From: CAYLUN01 sp964386865
GTDB taxonomy: Bacteria > Verrucomicrobiota > Kiritimatiellia > RFP12 > UBA1067
Direction: 5' to 3'
NCBI GenBank assembly: GCA_964386865.1
Contig: CAYLUN010000005.1
Span: 62,001 to 126,000, forward strand
Length of the DNA stretch: 64,000 nucleotides
Part shown: positions 1 through 7,508 of the stretch, in pieces
Layout: the number at the start of each line of letters is the position of its first letter
How positions within the stretch are numbered: the stretch's first letter is position 1
Notes under the pieces: model-generated
Told to the model about the DNA's origin: nothing
Databases searched by the model: none
What the model saw: only the letters and a program-made list of their open reading frames with translations
Made by a program: the position numbers and the translations under genes

Positions 1-101
1 GCAACAGAATCTCGCCGCCAATGGGCAATTATCGTGCCTGGGAAACCGTTATATGGCATCATACTGTGTACGTTGCGGGAGTGATTGCGGAACTAGTCTA
101 A
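1..101. other. left edge, no supported gene
   Basis: Short open stretches run in from the left edge (frame 1 is open to a TGA at about 82-84), but nothing in them resembles a known protein and no start is visible. It may be the tail of a gene beyond the window. I do not call a CDS. Confidence 0.4.
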
Positions 102-118
102 TGCGGGCACAGCCCGCA
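102..118. repeat. small perfect palindrome (extragenic hairpin)
   Basis: TGCGGGC, a 3-nt loop ACA, then GCCCGCA: a 7-bp GC-rich stem. No T-tract follows, so it resembles a short extragenic palindrome more than an intrinsic terminator. It lies directly before the heptamer repeat element. Confidence 0.6.
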
Positions 119-124
119 ACCCAA

Positions 125-218
125 GGAGTCAGGAGTCAGAAGTCAGAATAAAATGCCTCGAAAGCGTCGATTTTGTCGATCTTCCCATTCTGACTCCTGA
201 CTTCTGACTCCTGACTCC
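125..218. repeat. inverted arrays of a TGACTCC-type heptamer
   Basis: The right arm (191-218) is four heptamers of the form TGACTYC. The left arm (125-149) is the reverse complement of three of them plus ATTC, so the two arms can fold on each other around a roughly 37-nt AT-richer loop. The element fills most of the sequence just upstream of the sigma factor gene and will be part of its leader or promoter region. It is similar in style to short tandemly repeated repetitive sequences known from other bacteria. No coding role is visible. Confidence 0.85.
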
Positions 219-277
219 TCGTGAACAACTTGTGTTTTATTGTCGTTGTTGGTTTGAAAGGCACTAAAGGGGCGCGC

Positions 278-907
278 ATGACCGAGAAGCAGGAAACCGA
301 GTGGCGTGAAGCCTTGGCTACCGGGCGAGAGGGAGCCTTGGCAGAGGTGTGGGCCGAATGCGGGACCCGACTACGCAAGATGATCGAGTTTCGTCTGGAT
401 CCCCGCCTTTGGGGTCGTGTCGACGCCGACGACGTGCTGCAGGATGTGTACCTTGCCGCAAGCCGCCGTCTGCCCGACTACCTGAGGGACCCGGCCGTCC
501 CGGTGTTTGTGTGGCTGAGAACGATGACGCAGCAGGTTCTGGCGGACACCTATCGTCGGCACATAGGCGCTCAGAAGCGGGATGCGAGGTGTGATATCCC
601 GCTGCATCGCCCCGCAACAGGATCATCATCTTCGATTTCCATCGCCGCCAAGCTGGCGGCGTCGCTGACATCGCCAAGCAAAGCTGCGGTGCGGGCAGAT
701 GCCCGAGAGCAACTCTATGCGGCCCTTGAGAAGATGGATCCCATCGACCGGGAGGTGCTGGCTCTCAGGCATTTCGAGGATCTCGGTAATGACGAGGTGG
801 CCGAAGTCCTGGGCCTGAAGAAGGCGGCGGCCAGCAATCGCTACGTGCGTGCGCTCAAGCGTTTGAAAGACATCATGTTGGAGGCCGGGTTTAACGAGTT
901 CGCGTAA
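278..907 (+). CDS. ECF-type RNA polymerase sigma factor (Planctomycetes-like subfamily)
   Basis: A 209-residue sigma-70 family factor of the extracytoplasmic function type, which directs RNA polymerase to a small regulon. Region 2 covers about residues 15-90 and contains DADDVLQDVYLAASRRLPDY. Region 4 covers about residues 153-197, with DREVLALRHFEDLGNDEVAE and a helix-turn-helix ending in RALKRLK. There is no anti-sigma gene beside it. The next gene, 26 nt on, is a Ser/Thr kinase, a pairing common in Planctomycetes and relatives. I prefer the ATG at 278, with AAAGGGG about 6 nt upstream, over an in-frame start at 221 that would fall next to the repeat element. The family is clear; the regulon is unknown. 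Confidence 0.88.
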   Translation: MTEKQETEWREALATGREGALAEVWAECGTRLRKMIEFRLDPRLWGRVDADDVLQDVYLAASRRLPDYLRDPAVPVFVWLRTMTQQVLADTYRRHIGAQKRDARCDIPLHRPATGSSSSISIAAKLAASLTSPSKAAVRADAREQLYAALEKMDPIDREVLALRHFEDLGNDEVAEVLGLKKAAASNRYVRALKRLKDIMLEAGFNEFA

Positions 908-933
908 ACACGGTGCCGCGGAACTGCGGACCA

Positions 934-3672
934 ATGACTGAGCACAACAAGAAACAGATGACGATTGAGGAGATCACCGAAGATTTCCTTGAACGTCTGA
1001 AATCCGGGGAGCAGCCCTCCATAGCGGAATACCGCGAAGCCCACCCGGAGCATGCGGACGAGATCGCGAGTCTCTTCCCGGCCATGCTCGCGCTTGAGAA
1101 CTTGGGCGTAGAGCAGAACGCCCGGCGCGAGATGGCTCAATTGGGCCATGCCGCCAGCAGTGCCCATGCGCAGCGGTTAGGCGACTTCCGTATCATTCGC
1201 GAGATCGGACGCGGCGGCATGGGCGTCGTGTACGAAGCCGTGCAGGAGTCACTCAATCGTCGCGTTGCGGTAAAGGTGCTGGCCGCCGATTTCACCGCCT
1301 CCGCTACGGATCGACGTCGGTTTCAGCGGGAAGCCGAGGCCGCGGGCCAACTGTACCACACCAATATCGTGCCAGTCTTCGGTGTGGGGCAGCATGGACA
1401 GCTTCACTACTATGTCATGCAGTACATTGACGGTGTAGGGCTCGACGCTGTTCTGTCCGCGCTTCCCGCGATTCTCGGCGGCGGGGCCGCCGAGAAGTTG
1501 TGGGCTGGTGCGGAAGGGCCGGGCACCTCTGCCGCCCCGGCCGCCGAAGCCGCATCCTTGTTGGCACGCGACTATTGGCACAGCGTCGCACGCGTTGGCA
1601 TGCAGGTGGCGGAGGCACTGTCACATGCCCACAGTCACGGCGTTGTCCACCGTGATATCAAGCCTTCGAACTTGTTGATGGACAACGAAGGACGCGTGTG
1701 GGTGACTGATTTCGGTCTGGCCAAGCACGAAGCCGCTGAGTCCGTTACGATGAGTGGCGGGCTGGTCGGCACCTTGCGGTACATGGCCCCCGAGCAGTTC
1801 GATGGCGATGCGGATGCAAGAAGCGACGTCCACAGCCTGGGCCTGACGCTATACGAGTTGCTCGTGTTGGCTCCGGCGTTCCCCGAGACCGGCCACGGCG
1901 AACTTGTGCGTCTGAAGACGACGACCGAACCCGCACCCGTGAGAGCTGGGAACTCCGGCGTCCCACGGGACCTGGCAACCATCGTCGAGAAGGCGTGCTC
2001 CCTCTCGGCAGGGCACCGCTACCAGACAGCCGCCGAGTTGGCGGAGGATCTGCAGTTCTTCCTGGATGACCTGCCGATCCGCGCGCGGCCGCTCAAGCCC
2101 TTCGAGCGTCTGTGTCGGTGGAGCCGCCGCAATCCTGTCGTCGCCTCATTGAGCGGGATAGCGGCCCTCCTTCTGGCATCGGTGGCGCTGGTGTCCGCAA
2201 TCGGCTACCTCCGCACCACCGAGGCGCTGAACGAAGCGAGAGATCAGCGCGTGCGGGCAGAAACCAATCTGCGTGATGCGCGGGCGGCAGAGGAAAATGC
2301 CGACCGGCAACATAGTCGAGCGGAGGCAACCTTGGTCCTGGCGTTGGAGGCCTTCGCAAAGATTATGGGAGACATCAGCGCGCGCGGCGTTCCCGCGTCT
2401 CTGGCAATGGACGCCGGCGCAGAAGGGGCGGTATCGACACTGGCTCCCTTGACCTCCGCCGATGCCGAACTCCTCCAGACGTTGCTCGCCTTTTTCGACA
2501 GACTCGCCGAGCAGAACCGGGCGAATCTGGACACGCAAACAGCAGACGCTTATCGACGGGTAGGGGATATCCAAGAGCGTCTGGGACAGCATGACGACGC
2601 ACGGGCCGCCTACCAGAGCGCGCTGCGGATTCACGAGGGGATCGCCCGAGCGACTCCTGATAACGCGGCGAACTTCCTGGCCCACGCGGGTGTGCATAAC
2701 GCGATGGGGATTCTTGAGAAGAACGCAGGGGATTTGCGAAAGGCGAAGATCGCACATGAGAACGCGCTCGCCTGTCTTGACAACGTGAACGAGCCTAGCC
2801 CCGCCTTGGCCCTTGAGCGAGCGCAGTCACTGAATCTCCTCGGGTCAGTCGGCCTTCGCGACGATTCAAACGGCATGATGGGCGTCATGCGCAAACGGAG
2901 GAGCGGCCAGCGAACCGAAGGCGACGAGACAGCGTCCGGGCGGCGCAGACCCGCGCGTGACGAGCCAAGCAATCAGGATATGGCCGCATGCTACAACGAG
3001 GCGCTTGGGCTACTGCTGGATCTCTGTCAGGCCGACCCCATGAACGGAAGGTACAGGCGCGAGCTCGCTGACTGCCAGCGAAACCGGTTGCTTCTGGCGC
3101 TGAAGGAGTCGGACACCTCCGAAGCTGAACGGCTGCTTCAGGCGCTGGTTGGCAACCTCGAAGAGCTGGCCGACGACTTCCCCGACGTTCCCCAATACCA
3201 GTATGCTCTCGCCGATGCGCTGTGCCTTCAGCTTCCAGGACCACGCGGCGTTGCTCCCGTGAGTGAGGGCCAGGCCCGCCGAGCCGTGGACATCGCATCC
3301 CGTCTGGCCTCGACTTACCCTTGGATGTCGAACTACAAGGCTCTGCTGGCAACCGCTCACGCGAGGATGGGATCGGCACAGGTTGATGCCCACCGCCTGG
3401 ACGAAGCCGAAAACAGCTACCGTGCCGCTGTAGAGGAATTCAAGGCGCTGACGGGGCGAGCCGATTCGACGGAGGCGTATGAAATGGCCTATGCCAAAGC
3501 TCTGCACGGCTTGGGAGATGTCCTGCGCGAGCAGGGCAATCGCACGGAATCGCGAGATGTCCTACTGCGCGCTGTGGCGCTGATCGAATCTCATGGGCGG
3601 TCGCGCCAGCCCGCCTATCGAGGGCTGCTGGGGCGACTGGAGCGAAGCCTCTCGCAGACTCGCTCGGAGTGA
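934..3672 (+). CDS. membrane Ser/Thr protein kinase with C-terminal TPR region
   Basis: About 912 residues. A short N-terminal helical region precedes a complete Hanks-type kinase domain: glycine loop GRGGMGVVY near residue 92, VAVKVL lysine near 114, catalytic HRDIKPSN near 239, DFGLAKHE near 259, and an APEQ motif. A low-complexity Ala/Gly insert sits between the hinge and the catalytic loop. One transmembrane helix follows (about 400-426), then a coiled-coil stretch and a TPR-rich region to the end, with a basic insert near 645-675. The topology suggests a cytoplasmic kinase and an external TPR sensor. It is probably co-transcribed with the ECF factor and may control it. The start is uncertain: GTG 913 and ATG 958 are alternatives and none has a strong ribosome binding site. 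Confidence 0.9.
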   Translation: MTEHNKKQMTIEEITEDFLERLKSGEQPSIAEYREAHPEHADEIASLFPAMLALENLGVEQNARREMAQLGHAASSAHAQRLGDFRIIREIGRGGMGVVYEAVQESLNRRVAVKVLAADFTASATDRRRFQREAEAAGQLYHTNIVPVFGVGQHGQLHYYVMQYIDGVGLDAVLSALPAILGGGAAEKLWAGAEGPGTSAAPAAEAASLLARDYWHSVARVGMQVAEALSHAHSHGVVHRDIKPSNLLMDNEGRVWVTDFGLAKHEAAESVTMSGGLVGTLRYMAPEQFDGDADARSDVHSLGLTLYELLVLAPAFPETGHGELVRLKTTTEPAPVRAGNSGVPRDLATIVEKACSLSAGHRYQTAAELAEDLQFFLDDLPIRARPLKPFERLCRWSRRNPVVASLSGIAALLLASVALVSAIGYLRTTEALNEARDQRVRAETNLRDARAAEENADRQHSRAEATLVLALEAFAKIMGDISARGVPASLAMDAGAEGAVSTLAPLTSADAELLQTLLAFFDRLAEQNRANLDTQTADAYRRVGDIQERLGQHDDARAAYQSALRIHEGIARATPDNAANFLAHAGVHNAMGILEKNAGDLRKAKIAHENALACLDNVNEPSPALALERAQSLNLLGSVGLRDDSNGMMGVMRKRRSGQRTEGDETASGRRRPARDEPSNQDMAACYNEALGLLLDLCQADPMNGRYRRELADCQRNRLLLALKESDTSEAERLLQALVGNLEELADDFPDVPQYQYALADALCLQLPGPRGVAPVSEGQARRAVDIASRLASTYPWMSNYKALLATAHARMGSAQVDAHRLDEAENSYRAAVEEFKALTGRADSTEAYEMAYAKALHGLGDVLREQGNRTESRDVLLRAVALIESHGRSRQPAYRGLLGRLERSLSQTRSE

Positions 3673-3680
3673 TGCATCGC

Positions 3681-3701
3681 GCACAGGCGAGACGCCTGTG
3701 C
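3681..3701. repeat. perfect GCACAGGCG/CGCCTGTGC hairpin
   Basis: A 9-bp perfect stem with loop AGA, 8 nt after the kinase stop codon and between two convergent genes. It may serve as a terminator for the kinase operon. There is no T-tract, and its form resembles dispersed extragenic palindromes. The 89-nt gap holds nothing else. Confidence 0.7.
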
Positions 3702-3761
3702 CCCAGTGGCCCCCCGACCGGCGCCTCCACTTGCGGATTATCTCGCGGCCCCGGTCGCTTG

Positions 3762-4736
3762 CTACTTGCTGGCGCCGGCTGCGCCGGGCGCGACGTCGCC
3801 GTACGTGGCGCGCTCGCTGCCGATCGAAACGTCCGTCACGTAGACGACCTTGTTCGTTGCCGCTGGCGACTCGTTCTCAAAGGCTTTGCGCCTCCCTTCT
3901 TGGGTGAGGTTCCACTCGGGGTGGTAGATGCCGGTCTTGAGATAGGGCGTGTAGTCGACGCCGATCGTTCCGTAGACGTTGGGGCCGTTGCGGTCGACAA
4001 CCAGGCGGCCATCCTTCCAAATCTGTAGCCGCCCGTCGTCGCCTGGCGACCACTTGGCGTGGACAACCCACGACACCCAGGCGCCGCGGCGTACGGGCGC
4101 TGCAAGTCGCAGGTTGGTGCGCGTGGGTTTCTCCTGCGCGTGGCCGAAGCTCTGGCGGACGAACCAGTTGGTGTTGCCGATGGAGATCTCCAGGTTCGGG
4201 TACGTGGCACGCCAATTGCCCGGAATGGCGTGCCACTGCATGACGATGTCCACGGCGCGGTCAGGATCGAACACCCACTCCTCAGGCACATAGATCCGCT
4301 CGCCGTACCAGCGCTCCTGAAAGCCAGGCTCATGGGGCAGGCTGATTTCCGAGCGGAAGGAGTTCGGCCCACGCGCCACGGCGAAGCGGACGGCCTTCGC
4401 GCCCGCTGGCATGGCCGGCGCGTCCACGATCCGGATGCGTGCGGGGTTCTCGCGCTGGATCTCGTAGTTGTCGTTCTCGGAGAAGCGCCACTTGCCCGCG
4501 TCGAAGTTCAGCGAGCGGAAGTCGTCTTGGAAGAGAATCGGCTTCTTGTAGTCGAACACCTCTTTGTTGCTGAAGTGCCGGTAGCGCGGGGCAGCGGGCT
4601 TGCCTGCGTTGACCGGCGGCTCGGTGCGCGCGTCGACCGGCGCGTGGGCTGCGGGTGCCGGTGGTTCGGCACGCAGAATGTGCAGCGGCGCGAGCAGGAG
4701 GGCGGCGCGAAGGAGGAGGCGGGGTGTGGCAACCAT
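3762..4736 (-). CDS. secreted polysaccharide lyase-like protein (heparin lyase I-like fold)
   Basis: A 324-residue protein with a signal peptide (hydrophobic run at about residues 6-22). The body has the pattern of the Polysacc_lyase family, a concanavalin-like jelly roll: LFQDDF, then FRSEISLPHEPGFQERWYGE, then PEEWVFDP, QWHAIPGNWRATYPNLEIS, and a C-terminal GIYHPEWN. Such proteins cleave uronic-acid-containing glycans by beta-elimination. It lies downstream of the fucosidase-ceramidase operon on the same strand but after a 227-nt gap, so it may have its own promoter. The ribosome binding site is weak. The family is fairly clear; the substrate cannot be read from sequence. Confidence 0.75.
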   Translation of the reverse strand: MVATPRLLLRAALLLAPLHILRAEPPAPAAHAPVDARTEPPVNAGKPAAPRYRHFSNKEVFDYKKPILFQDDFRSLNFDAGKWRFSENDNYEIQRENPARIRIVDAPAMPAGAKAVRFAVARGPNSFRSEISLPHEPGFQERWYGERIYVPEEWVFDPDRAVDIVMQWHAIPGNWRATYPNLEISIGNTNWFVRQSFGHAQEKPTRTNLRLAAPVRRGAWVSWVVHAKWSPGDDGRLQIWKDGRLVVDRNGPNVYGTIGVDYTPYLKTGIYHPEWNLTQEGRRKAFENESPAATNKVVYVTDVSIGSERATYGDVAPGAAGASK

Positions 4737-4903
4737 GCCGTCGATGATAGTCGCCGATGCGGTGCCAACTCAAGCGCGAAACAGCACCCCCCCTCACTCT
4801 CCTTGACGCTCGCACGAGAGCCAGCCGGGGCCGTCACGCGCCTATTACAAAGACTGTCCGCTCAAGGTTCAGAATTTCTAGGCCGCGCTAGTCATGCTCG
4901 TGC

Positions 4904-4931
4904 GATTCCACACTTTACAAAGTGTGGAATC
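4904..4931. repeat. 28-bp near-perfect palindrome
   Basis: GATTCCACACTTT and AAAGTGTGGAATC are perfect inverted arms separated by 2 nt. It is AT-richer than its surroundings and lies just after the DUF1080 stop (minus strand) and before the lyase gene. It could be a terminator, a repressor site, or one copy of a dispersed palindromic element. No second copy occurs in the window. Confidence 0.8.
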
Positions 4932-4963
4932 CAGGGCCGGGAAAAAATGCGGCGCCGCGCCCA

Positions 4964-5665
4964 TCACGGGAGCACTTTGACCTTGATGTTGCGGTACCAG
5001 ACCGGCGCCTGGGCCTTGCCGTGAAGGCCTTGCAGGCCGATCGGGCCCTTGCGCGCGAAGTCCTTCAGCGCGTTGGCGAACTTGTTCGGCGTGCCGTCAG
5101 GGTTCTTTCGCGCCTCTTTCCAGTTTTCGAGATCGACGTCCCAGACCTCCTCGCCGTTGAAGATCAGCGAGACCGTGTTGTCGTTGCAGGTGACCGTGAA
5201 GCGGTTCCACTCGCCGACCGGCTTCTGCATCGGCTTGGACGGCGGCTGCGCGTTGTAGATGGCGCCGACCATGCCGTAGAGCGCGCCGTCTTGGGATTCG
5301 TGTACCTGCACCTCAAGCGCGGAGAGCGCGTTCTTGGTGTCGCCCGCGCGAAGAAGAACACCGCTGTTCGACTCCTTGGCGACCTTGAATTCAAAGTCGA
5401 GGACGAAATTGCCGTAAGCCGCCTGGGTCCAGAGCGTGTCGTGGGTCTTGGCCGCAAGCACGCCGTCCTTCAGCTCCCAGCTCCCTTTGGGCCTGTTGAC
5501 GTTCGAGAGGTCGGTCGCGATAAGATCTTCCCAGCTGGCCGTATCCGGGTGCGAGGCCGGAGCAGCCAGCACGGAGCCAACGCACTGCAAGCCGGCGGCG
5601 AAAGCGACGCGGAGCATTTGACGACGGGTCTGAGGCGAACAGATGGAGAAGGGGAGATGACGCAC
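4964..5665 (-). CDS. secreted DUF1080 (3-keto-disaccharide hydrolase-like) protein
   Basis: A 233-residue protein. It starts at a GTG with AGGAGG 5 nt upstream. The N-terminus has RRQMLRVAFAAG, a twin-arginine-like or Sec signal. The rest is a single DUF1080 domain, a concanavalin-like sandwich: WEDLIATDLSN, GVLAAKTHDTLWT, FVLDFEFKVAKESNSGVLLR, GEWNRFTVTC, VSLIFNGEEVWD and the closing PVWYRNIKVKVL. Characterised relatives hydrolyse 3-keto-glycosides made by sugar dehydrogenases. It lies on the same strand as the ceramidase-fucosidase operon after a 309-nt gap. A related protein is encoded at 17059. Confidence 0.85.
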   Translation of the reverse strand: MRHLPFSICSPQTRRQMLRVAFAAGLQCVGSVLAAPASHPDTASWEDLIATDLSNVNRPKGSWELKDGVLAAKTHDTLWTQAAYGNFVLDFEFKVAKESNSGVLLRAGDTKNALSALEVQVHESQDGALYGMVGAIYNAQPPSKPMQKPVGEWNRFTVTCNDNTVSLIFNGEEVWDVDLENWKEARKNPDGTPNKFANALKDFARKGPIGLQGLHGKAQAPVWYRNIKVKVLP

Positions 5666-5974
5666 GGCAGCCTCCTGTATTTTCGTAATTGGATCATCCG
5701 ATACGCACAGATAGTGTCATGCGCTTTCTGCCTGCGCAACGCCGAGGTAATCGGTTGGCGCATGCACGATTTCTTTGCGTGCGGACTCTTTTGCGGAAGA
5801 TCGGCCGTCCCGTAGGTCCGGCCGTACTGGCAAGGACCGGCTGGGTACGTCCGGCGCTATGAGCCGGACGTCTTCAGCGTTGCGCATTTCCTCGGTCTTC
5901 CGCGCAAAAGAATAATCCGCAAATAGGCCTTGCAGGCGCCCGTGTGCATGGGCGCACGCGCGATCCTCTTTCTG
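5666..5974. other. intergenic region with interleaved inverted repeats
   Basis: No gene. Two pairs of inverted sequences occur in the order A-B-A'-B': GCGCAACGC near 5735 with GCGTTGCGC near 5879, and TCTTTTGCGGAAGATCGG near 5788 with CGGTCTTCCGCGCAAAAGA near 5893. Between them are several CCGGAC/GTCCGG motifs. The arrangement could form alternative stems. It may contain the promoter of the DUF1080 gene and the end of the ceramidase transcript. Confidence 0.5.
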
Positions 5975-7402
5975 CTACCGCAACTCCGCGAGCATTTCCA
6001 GCAGGTTGTTGGTGAGAATGACGGAGGCGTCTTCCTGCACGTTGCATGTGCCGACCCAGGTCTCGTAACCGCCGAGTCTGTGCTGCTCGGGCGTCGGCAG
6101 GTAGCCGTTTCGGCCGTTGGCGATGCTGATGACCATCGTCTGCGGAAACGGACTGCGCCTCCTCAAGTCGAGCCCGATCTCGCAGAACACCTCGAACGGC
6201 AGACAGCAGATGGCCAAGTCGCCGACGCATATGGCTTGGATGATGACCGTGGTCGTTTCCTCCTTACGCTCGGCGGCGTTGATGGTGTTGTGGGCGTAGT
6301 TCTCGGCGAGATGCGGCAGCTTCTCGCGGTCGGCTTTCTGAGTGGCTAGCACCCTTTGTGCGTCAGCGAGCTGCTCTGCCGTGGGGCGGCGATACTTCAG
6401 CGTAACCTCGCGCTGCAACATGCCGAGGCGCACGTCCGGGCTGTGCTTATCGATCTTCCTCAGCGCGTGCCAGGCGGCATCGGCGGCCTTCTGCGCGACG
6501 ATGCGGACCTGCTCGAACGGCTCGCGAGGCGGGCGCGTGACGGTGAAGGGTATATTGTTGATGTCGCCGGAGGCGCCGTTGGACATCATGGCGACGAAGT
6601 TCGTGTCGCCACCGACTCGCGACGGCATGAGCCGCGCGAACTCGCCGAAGTAATCCGCCGTCACCTGCGCCTTCGGCAGGTTCCCGACGTAATGCAGCGA
6701 GTAGTTGGCCCACAGCGCGAGCGGTCGGCGCCTCGCATCTTGCACGGAGAGGATCGTGATGTCCGGGTCGGTTGGGCCTGCGGGACGGTCGAGCACGTCG
6801 GGACTTACGCCGGGGTTCATCTTCACCTGGTCGAGCTTCCCGAACGGATTCAACGGCATCTTGCCCGGCTTGAGGAACCACCGGCGGTTGAAGCCTTCGT
6901 CCGGCAACGGATGCGCAGCGGCGCCGACCTGAGCAGGCCGCAGCAAGCTGTGAGCGCGGACGATAGACTCGGCGATGCCCTCGACCAACCGCTTACGATA
7001 GGCGACGGCCGGCAGCGGGCCGTTGGTGGCGTTCGACGACGGCGCGCTGTGGGCGTGCGTTCCGGCGACGAGGATTTTTTCCGGCTTGATGCCGCACCGT
7101 TCCTCAGCAAGGGCCTTCGCGTCCTTGCAGGTTTCCGGCGCAACGCCGAGGCTGTCCACAAGGACCAACGCAAGCGTGGTCGTGCCGTCGTCGAGCACCA
7201 GCGCGCGGGCGTGGAGCGGATCGTGCGCGCGCTCGGCCATGTTGGCGCTGAACCCGCCCGGCATGTTGAGTGGAAACTGTTTCGGCGTGACGTCCACCGC
7301 CGCAGCGCCTGCGCGGAACGGTGGCGGCTTTGGCTCGGTGGCGGCGGAGGCTGAGGCCAGAGCGAGGAGAAAGGTGAGTGTGAAGCAGAGGGAGTTTTTC
7401 AT
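5975..7402 (-). CDS. neutral/alkaline ceramidase-family protein
   Basis: A 475-residue secreted protein with signal peptide MKNSLCFTLTFLLALASASA. The body matches the N-terminal domain family of neutral/alkaline non-lysosomal ceramidases: GAAAVDVTPKQFPLNMPGG, LVLDDGTTTLALVLVDSLGV, KILVAGTHAHSAP with metal-binding histidines, and MSNGASGDINNI. Short homologues of this type in PVC bacteria are numerous and their substrates are mostly unknown, so ceramide hydrolysis is only one possibility. It is the last gene of the close-packed minus-strand set, 7 nt after a very short ORF that overlaps the beta-lactamase-like gene. Confidence 0.8.
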   Translation of the reverse strand: MKNSLCFTLTFLLALASASAATEPKPPPFRAGAAAVDVTPKQFPLNMPGGFSANMAERAHDPLHARALVLDDGTTTLALVLVDSLGVAPETCKDAKALAEERCGIKPEKILVAGTHAHSAPSSNATNGPLPAVAYRKRLVEGIAESIVRAHSLLRPAQVGAAAHPLPDEGFNRRWFLKPGKMPLNPFGKLDQVKMNPGVSPDVLDRPAGPTDPDITILSVQDARRRPLALWANYSLHYVGNLPKAQVTADYFGEFARLMPSRVGGDTNFVAMMSNGASGDINNIPFTVTRPPREPFEQVRIVAQKAADAAWHALRKIDKHSPDVRLGMLQREVTLKYRRPTAEQLADAQRVLATQKADREKLPHLAENYAHNTINAAERKEETTTVIIQAICVGDLAICCLPFEVFCEIGLDLRRRSPFPQTMVISIANGRNGYLPTPEQHRLGGYETWVGTCNVQEDASVILTNNLLEMLAELR

Positions 7403-7409
7403 GGTTCTG

Positions 7410-7508
7410 TCAGTTCAAAAGCCCGCTCTTTTGCGCCGCGACGTAGCCGGGGTTGCCGTCGGGGCCGCTGCAAATCGGCCACTCCTCGGAGCTTCGAGCG
7501 CGGGTCAT
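7410..7508 (-). CDS. 32-codon ORF translationally coupled to its neighbours
   Basis: Its ATG overlaps the TGA of the beta-lactamase-like gene (ATGA), and its own stop lies 7 nt before the ceramidase ATG. The peptide contains EEWPICSGPDGNPGYVAAQK. I do not recognise a family. It may be a real coupled peptide, the remnant of a lost gene, or chance. The exact packing between two real genes is the only positive evidence. Confidence 0.3.
   Translation of the reverse strand: MTRARSSEEWPICSGPDGNPGYVAAQKSGLLN

Noticed and set aside
125..218. CRISPR array
   Set aside because: The repeats are 7 nt, contiguous and inverted, with no unique spacers and no cas genes.
4059..5024. 321-codon plus-strand frame opposite the lyase and DUF1080 genes
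   Set aside because: Shadow frame spanning two real minus-strand genes. No motif or start signal.
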